Origin: Aromatoleum diolicum | GTDB lineage: Bacteria; Pseudomonadota; Gammaproteobacteria; Burkholderiales; Rhodocyclaceae | DNA: 55,727 nt | Assembly: GCF_012910955.1 (NCBI RefSeq) | Contig: NZ_WTVQ01000032.1 | Location: 1 to 55,727, forward strand | Reading direction: 5' to 3' | In this document: piece after piece, positions 51,625 through 55,727 of the stretch | How positions within the stretch are numbered: the stretch's first letter is position 1 | Layout: every line of letters starts with the position of its first letter | Position numbers and translations under genes: made by a program | The notes under the pieces: generated by a model | What the model saw: the letters and a program-made list of their open reading frames with translations, nothing else | The model's database searches: none | What the model was told of the DNA's origin: nothing

Positions 51625-52650
51625 TCACGAGTATCTGGAATCTGCAGCGAGATTCACGATGCGCGAGAAGATGCGACGGAATTCGGTCTTGCTGTTGTGG
51701 CTGAAACGCGGATCGCCGTCTTCGGAGAACGCCGCGTTGATCCAGTCCCAGTCCTCGGGGGTCAGATGGCACTGCGCTGCGGGGAGAATGACACGCTCGA
51801 CGCGTTCCATGTGTTCCCGTACGGATCGTTCGCAGCGGCTGGCCGCGTCCCTCATCGCCGCAAGATCGCCCTTGCCGCCGAGATAGCGTTCGATGGACGC
51901 CGCGAGTTCTTCGACGAGGCCGTCATTCTCCCGGTAGCGCCGGCACAGTTCGGCGAGTTCCGCGTCGTAACGCGACGACCGCTCGTGCAGCCGGGGCAGC
52001 AGGTATTCCTCTTCCTTCGGCCGATGATGGGTTGCCGAAAACGTCGTGACGTAGTGGATCATCGTGCGCAGGAGTTCGGCGTGTGGGGGCTCGCGCAATT
52101 CCCGTCCGCTGTCGAGCAGGTTCAGCAGCGCATGGAGGGTGGCTGCGAGCGAGCGGTGATCGTCGCGAATGGCGTCCGTCGCCTGCGACAGTGCGGGTGG
52201 GTTGGTCGTGGTGGCGACGAGCACCGGCATGCCGGCATTGACCAGGACCTTCAGGGTCTGTGATCCCAGCATCATGCCGATGTTGCTTCGCCGGCCGTGC
52301 GAGGCCATGTAGATGAGATCGCAGTCGGCCTCCCGCGCCGCGGCGATGATCGCACGTGCCGGCGAATCGCTGACCGCCGTCGCCGAGCCGCAGGGAATAC
52401 CGAATGCGCGTGCGGCGGCTTCGGCTTTCGCGAGGAGTTCGCGCACGCGACCCTCGAAGGCATAAGCGAACTTCGCCGGGGACGTGAGGCGAACGATTTC
52501 GGCCTCGCCGTCCAGCGCTGCCGCGTAGTCCGGTTGCGCGTGAAAAAAGGTGATGCGTGCGCCGAGGGTGCGGGCGAATTCAACCGCGTTGCTGCAGATT
52601 TCTGTCGAGAGGTCGGTTCCGTCGATGGGCACGAGCAGGTGGCGATACAT
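51625..52650 (-). CDS. UspA-hemerythrin (HHE) fusion protein
   Basis: A 341-residue two-domain protein. Residues 1-147 are a universal stress protein: HLLVPIDGTDLS at the start and the nucleotide-binding MASHGRRSNIGMMLGSQTLKVL. Residues ~160-310 are a hemerythrin-like bundle with DDHRSLAATLHALLN, THHRPKEEEYLLP and VREHMERVERVILP, giving the histidine/glutamate ligands for a di-iron site. Such fusions may sense oxygen, nitric oxide or redox state, fitting a denitrifier. AGGAG precedes the start. It is upstream of the KdpDE-Kup group on the same strand but ~380 bases away. Confidence 0.88.
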   Translation of the reverse strand: MYRHLLVPIDGTDLSTEICSNAVEFARTLGARITFFHAQPDYAAALDGEAEIVRLTSPAKFAYAFEGRVRELLAKAEAAARAFGIPCGSATAVSDSPARAIIAAAREADCDLIYMASHGRRSNIGMMLGSQTLKVLVNAGMPVLVATTTNPPALSQATDAIRDDHRSLAATLHALLNLLDSGRELREPPHAELLRTMIHYVTTFSATHHRPKEEEYLLPRLHERSSRYDAELAELCRRYRENDGLVEELAASIERYLGGKGDLAAMRDAASRCERSVREHMERVERVILPAAQCHLTPEDWDWINAAFSEDGDPRFSHNSKTEFRRIFSRIVNLAADSRYS

Positions 52651-52872
52651 GGTGGCTCCTGGAAGCTGGGCGAATCGGGCTCTTGTGGCGTACCCGTTTC
52701 AGACGAGCTTGGGTGCGCCGTCTGCTATCCGGGAACGCATCCAGCCCTTTATCGACGGGAGAGGATTCGCAGCCGATTCTAATCCCGTCGGAATGCCCCG
52801 CCACCCCCTCCGCGAAGGGGGGTGGGCGGCGACCGCAAGTACGGGACCGGCCACCGATCAAGCCTTCCGGGC

Positions 52873-54804
52873 TTAGATTTGCGGATGCCAGCAGGAGTGT
52901 TTTTCCCATTCCGGGAACTCTCCTGCAGGAATCGGCCTGCTGATGAAATAGCCTTGTGCCGAATCGCAGCCGAGAACCGCGAGACGCTCCCACACGGCCT
53001 TGCTCTCGACCCCTTCCGCGACGACCTTGAGGCCCAGGTTATGCCCCAACTCGATCGTCGAGCGCACGATGATTTCCGAGTCATCGTTGGCAAGCATGTT
53101 TCCGACGAAGGACTGGTCGATCTTCAGGGTGTCGACGGGAAGCTGCTGCAGATAGGTGAGACTGGAGTAGCCGGTTCCGTAGTCGTCGATCAGCAGTTCG
53201 ACGCCCAGGTCCTTGAGCCGGGTGAGGATTTCCAGCGCGCCAATGGGCTCCTCCATCAGCGCGCTTTCGGTGAGTTCGAACTGGATCAGTTCCGGCTTGG
53301 TTCCCCAGGTGTCGAACAGCCCCTTGATGCGATCGAGCAGGCGCGGGTCGCGCAAATCGTGCGCGGACAGATTCACCGACATCGGCAGATCCATGCCGGC
53401 CTCGGCCCACGCGTAGCTTTGCCGGAACGCCGCTTCCAGCACCCATTGGGTGAGCGGGGTGATCAGTCCGGCATGCTCCGCAATCTTGATGAACTCGCCG
53501 GTCGACAGCATGCCTTGCTTGGGATGCTGCCAGCGCACCAGCGCTTCGGCCCCGCAGACACGCTCGGATCCGAGGTGGACCTTGGGCTGGCAGTATAGAA
53601 GCAGTTGATTGTTCGCGATGGCGTGTCGCAATTCGCCCATCAGCGACAGCCGCCGCGTGAATTCACGGTCGGGACTGCCCCGATAAAGCGCGTGACCCGA
53701 GGCGGTGTGCCGTGCCTGGCCAGCCGCGACGGTCGCGCGGCGGAGCAGGTCGTCGGCATCGGTGCCGTGGCCGGGAAACAGCGCAATACCGATGCTGGCG
53801 CGCGAATCCACCGCGAATTCCGTCAGTTCGACCGGCTCGCGAAGGGTCTTCAGCAGGCTTTGCGCGGCCAGGGTGGCGTGTTCCGAGCCCGCATCGGTGA
53901 GCAATACGGCGAACTCGTCTTCACCCACGCGGGCCACCATCTTCGCTTGGTCGGCAAAGGGAAGCAGACGGGTGTGAATTGTCCGGAGGAAGCGCTCGCC
54001 CTCGCGGTAGCCGAGGGTTTCGTTGATTTCCTGCAACTGGCCCATCTTCAGCACAAGCAGGGCGAGCGGATTGAATTCCTGTCTCGCGCCTTCGAGGGCC
54101 TGGCTCAGCTGGGCGCAGAGCGAGAGCCGGTTGGGCAGTCCGGTCAGCGGGTCGCAGTAGGCCATGCGCTCGATGGTCTTCTCGGCCTCGCGGTGCTTGA
54201 CGCGGGTGCGCAGATTCGAAATCCCGTAGGCAAGATCGTCAGCCAACTCGCAGAGCAGCCGCATCTCGGCCTCGTCGAAGGCGTCGGGGTCCGCGGCCAG
54301 CATGCTCAACGCACCGATGATCTCGCCGTCGATACGAAGGGGTAAGGCGGTGGCAGCGGCATAGCCGGCCTTCTGCGCGTAATCGCGAATCGAGGCGTAG
54401 GCGGGTTCGGTGAGAAGGTGTCTTCCGACCGACGGTTCGCCGGTGCGGATTGCGGTGGCAACCGCCCATTCACCGAATCCGCTGTCGGCCCAGGTGAGGG
54501 GCAAGCGTTCGAGATGCGCGCGGTCGATGCCGACGCAGGCCATCAGGCGGATGGTTTTCTGTTCGTCGTGTTCGGCGTAGCACACGGTTGCAACCCGGTA
54601 GCCGCCATCTTCGACGATCACCCTGCACATTTCGTGCAGGAGTTCCGCCTCGTCGTTCGCGCGCAGCAGTGTCCGGTTTCCGGCGCTCAAGGTCCGCAGC
54701 GCGCGGACGGTTCGCGCGAGCATGGGGGAGCAGGCGTCGGCCGACGGGGGGATTGGTGCGGGGTGGGAACGGTTCAGGCGCCGGGGTGTTGCCCGAGGTT
54801 TCAT
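52873..54804 (-). CDS. GAF-GGDEF-EAL cyclic-di-GMP protein
   Basis: A 643-residue signalling protein. Residues ~40-190 are a GAF domain (SAGNRTLLRANDEAELLHEM, ALPLRIDGEIIGALS). The GGDEF domain follows (AYCDPLTGLPNRLSL), but its signature reads GEDEF. The EAL domain is complete: EALVRWQHP, FELTESALME, DDYGTGYSSL and KIDQSFV. So phosphodiesterase activity is likely, while cyclase activity is doubtful. I use ATG 54804 (KPRATPRRLNRSH); an in-frame start at 55020 would add ~70 poor residues. No membrane segment is seen, so it is probably cytosolic. Confidence 0.87.
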   Translation of the reverse strand: MKPRATPRRLNRSHPAPIPPSADACSPMLARTVRALRTLSAGNRTLLRANDEAELLHEMCRVIVEDGGYRVATVCYAEHDEQKTIRLMACVGIDRAHLERLPLTWADSGFGEWAVATAIRTGEPSVGRHLLTEPAYASIRDYAQKAGYAAATALPLRIDGEIIGALSMLAADPDAFDEAEMRLLCELADDLAYGISNLRTRVKHREAEKTIERMAYCDPLTGLPNRLSLCAQLSQALEGARQEFNPLALLVLKMGQLQEINETLGYREGERFLRTIHTRLLPFADQAKMVARVGEDEFAVLLTDAGSEHATLAAQSLLKTLREPVELTEFAVDSRASIGIALFPGHGTDADDLLRRATVAAGQARHTASGHALYRGSPDREFTRRLSLMGELRHAIANNQLLLYCQPKVHLGSERVCGAEALVRWQHPKQGMLSTGEFIKIAEHAGLITPLTQWVLEAAFRQSYAWAEAGMDLPMSVNLSAHDLRDPRLLDRIKGLFDTWGTKPELIQFELTESALMEEPIGALEILTRLKDLGVELLIDDYGTGYSSLTYLQQLPVDTLKIDQSFVGNMLANDDSEIIVRSTIELGHNLGLKVVAEGVESKAVWERLAVLGCDSAQGYFISRPIPAGEFPEWEKHSCWHPQI

Positions 54805-55210
54805 GATTGTTTGGCCCACGATCTGGTGCAGGTCCTTTCGATCCGTCCGCGCAATGCAGTAATCTGGCGGTGCCTTGGCGCGTAGTGCGAATCCCGTGGA
54901 TTGGACATCGTCCCGCAACGCCGATTCGTACCTGCGACTATAACCAAAGACTAGTCCCTTCACTCCAAGAATAAAGATTGCGCGTGCCCGACGGTGAATG
55001 CGTCGGGCCCGGTGCATCAATCCCCCTCAGCGGCTTCACAGATCAAAAAGAGGCGGCCGCGAAAGCGTGTGACCTCTGTTGGCGCTTTTCACCACTCCTC
55101 GCAGGGGGGTGAAAGTGCAGCCCTCAATGCGCAGAATGAATTGCGTCCGGTGTGCAGGTGCCGAACGAGCGGAATTGATCAAGCCAACCAAAAAAGAGGG
55201 GCTGAAGACG
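54805..55210. promoter_or_regulatory. Divergent promoter region between the EAL gene and the DUF1302 gene
   Basis: About 400 bases between divergent genes, partly lower in GC, expected to hold both promoters. AGAGGGG at about 55195-55201 serves as the ribosome site of the DUF1302 gene. I see no other clear motif. Confidence 0.4.
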
Positions 55211-55727
55211 ATGGAGACGAGGAGACAAGGGGGCGTATTCGCACGCAGGCAGACGGCGGTGGCGGTGGCGGTGGCGTTGCTGTCGCTGAGCAGCGGCGTG
55301 CAGGCGTTCGAGATTGACACCGGCAACGCCGACCTGCAGGTGCGCTGGGACAACACGGTGCGCTACAACCTTGCGACGCGGGTGGAGAGCCGCGACCGCA
55401 AGATCGGCAACTCGGCGCTCACCGACGAGGGCACGTACAGCTTCGACCGGGGCGATCTGGTCGCCAACCGCCTCGACCTGCTGTCCGAGCTCGACGTGGT
55501 GTACAAAGGCACGACCGGCTTTCGCGTGAGCGGCGCGGCGTGGTACGACGCGGCCTACGGCGACAACAGCGAGTCCAACCCGAATGCGCCGTTCGCGGCG
55601 ATCCCGAGCTACACGGATCACGAATACAGCCGCTACACCAAGCGCTACTACGCCGGCCCCTCGGGGGAAGTGCTCGACGCCTTCGTGTTCGCCAACTTCG
55701 ACGCCGCGAGCGTGCCGGTGCGCCTGA
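55211..55727 (+). CDS. DUF1302 outer-membrane-type protein, N-terminal part
   Basis: The first 172 codons of a gene that continues past the right edge. Residues 1-32 are a Sec signal peptide (RRQTAVAVAVALLSLSSGVQA), followed by FEIDTGNADLQVRWDNTVRYN and RGDLVANRLDLLSELDVVYKG, the recognisable start of the DUF1302 family. These proteins are thought to form outer-membrane channels for hydrophobic compounds, and often occur with DUF1329 and RND exporter genes in aromatic- or steroid-degrading bacteria. ATG 55211 is chosen because it is the first in frame with the signal. Confidence 0.87.
   Translation, partial: METRRQGGVFARRQTAVAVAVALLSLSSGVQAFEIDTGNADLQVRWDNTVRYNLATRVESRDRKIGNSALTDEGTYSFDRGDLVANRLDLLSELDVVYKGTTGFRVSGAAWYDAAYGDNSESNPNAPFAAIPSYTDHEYSRYTKRYYAGPSGEVLDAFVFANFDAASVPVRL

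Noticed and set aside
1-55727. CRISPR arrays, transposases, tRNA or rRNA genes
   Set aside because: No repeat-spacer pattern, transposase motif or RNA gene signature was recognised by reading; a tRNA or covariance search could still find a small RNA.

Overview
The window looks like chromosomal DNA from a GC-rich, denitrifier-type betaproteobacterium of the Thauera/Azoarcus/Aromatoleum kind. I infer this from gene content, not from a marker gene: 2-oxoacid:ferredoxin oxidoreductase (KorAB), a 2[4Fe-4S] ferredoxin of the benzoyl-CoA-reductase type, BcrA/BcrD/HgdC-type ATPases, many acyl-CoA enzymes and a DUF1302 protein. No rRNA, tRNA, CRISPR array or intact transposase was seen.

Layout. (1) 1-7661, plus strand: end of a YeiH-type permease, a two-subunit 3-oxoacid CoA-transferase, then a fadN-fadA-fadE-like set (3-hydroxyacyl-CoA dehydrogenase/enoyl-CoA hydratase, thiolase, acyl-CoA dehydrogenase) and a rhodanese remnant, closed by a perfect 16-bp hairpin. 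(2) 7842-13708, minus strand: MFS transporter, Cys/Gly/Ser-rich protein, FdhD-type sulfurtransferase, a Tat-exported FAD oxidoreductase with a rubredoxin-like insert, and an SDR. (3) 14303-17605, plus: korA, korB and a small DUF1145-like membrane protein, possibly coupled to an 18-codon leader ORF. (4) 17622-20320: a scarred segment with a signal-peptide pseudogene, DsbA/FrnE-like protein, Bcr/CflA-like MFS, C-terminal RND stump, a canonical terminator and a small secreted protein. (5) 20472-29519, minus: a nine-gene run joining an acyl-CoA pathway (ligase, acyl-CoA dehydrogenase, SCP-x-type thiolase, SDR, saccharopine-dehydrogenase-like reductase) to a C_GCAxxG_C_C protein, an 88-residue orphan, a Tes/MJ0619-like radical SAM enzyme and an ArsM-like methyltransferase. 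(6) 29770-31598, minus: small membrane protein, ferredoxin and an AraC-type regulator. (7) 31758-42219, plus: the most unusual part. An ATPase, an ATPase fused to an HgdB/BcrB-like domain, and a second HgdB/BcrC-like subunit are followed by a molybdenum/tungsten bis-MGD protein distantly like acetylene hydratase, then a hydratase/dehydrogenase fusion, a thioesterase and a thiolase. (8) 42379-55727: MalT-like LuxR regulator, acyl-CoA ligase, Kup transporter beside a KdpE/short-KdpD pair, UspA-hemerythrin fusion, GAF-GGDEF-EAL protein and the start of a DUF1302 gene.

Working model (inference). A carboxylic acid is activated by one of the two ligases. KorAB and the ferredoxin supply low-potential electrons. 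The three-gene ATP-dependent system performs a difficult reduction or dehydration of the CoA thioester. The Mo/W enzyme, perhaps matured by the nearby FdhD, catalyses a further unknown step. The hydratase/dehydrogenase and thiolases then finish by beta-oxidation. The substrate cannot be read from the sequence.
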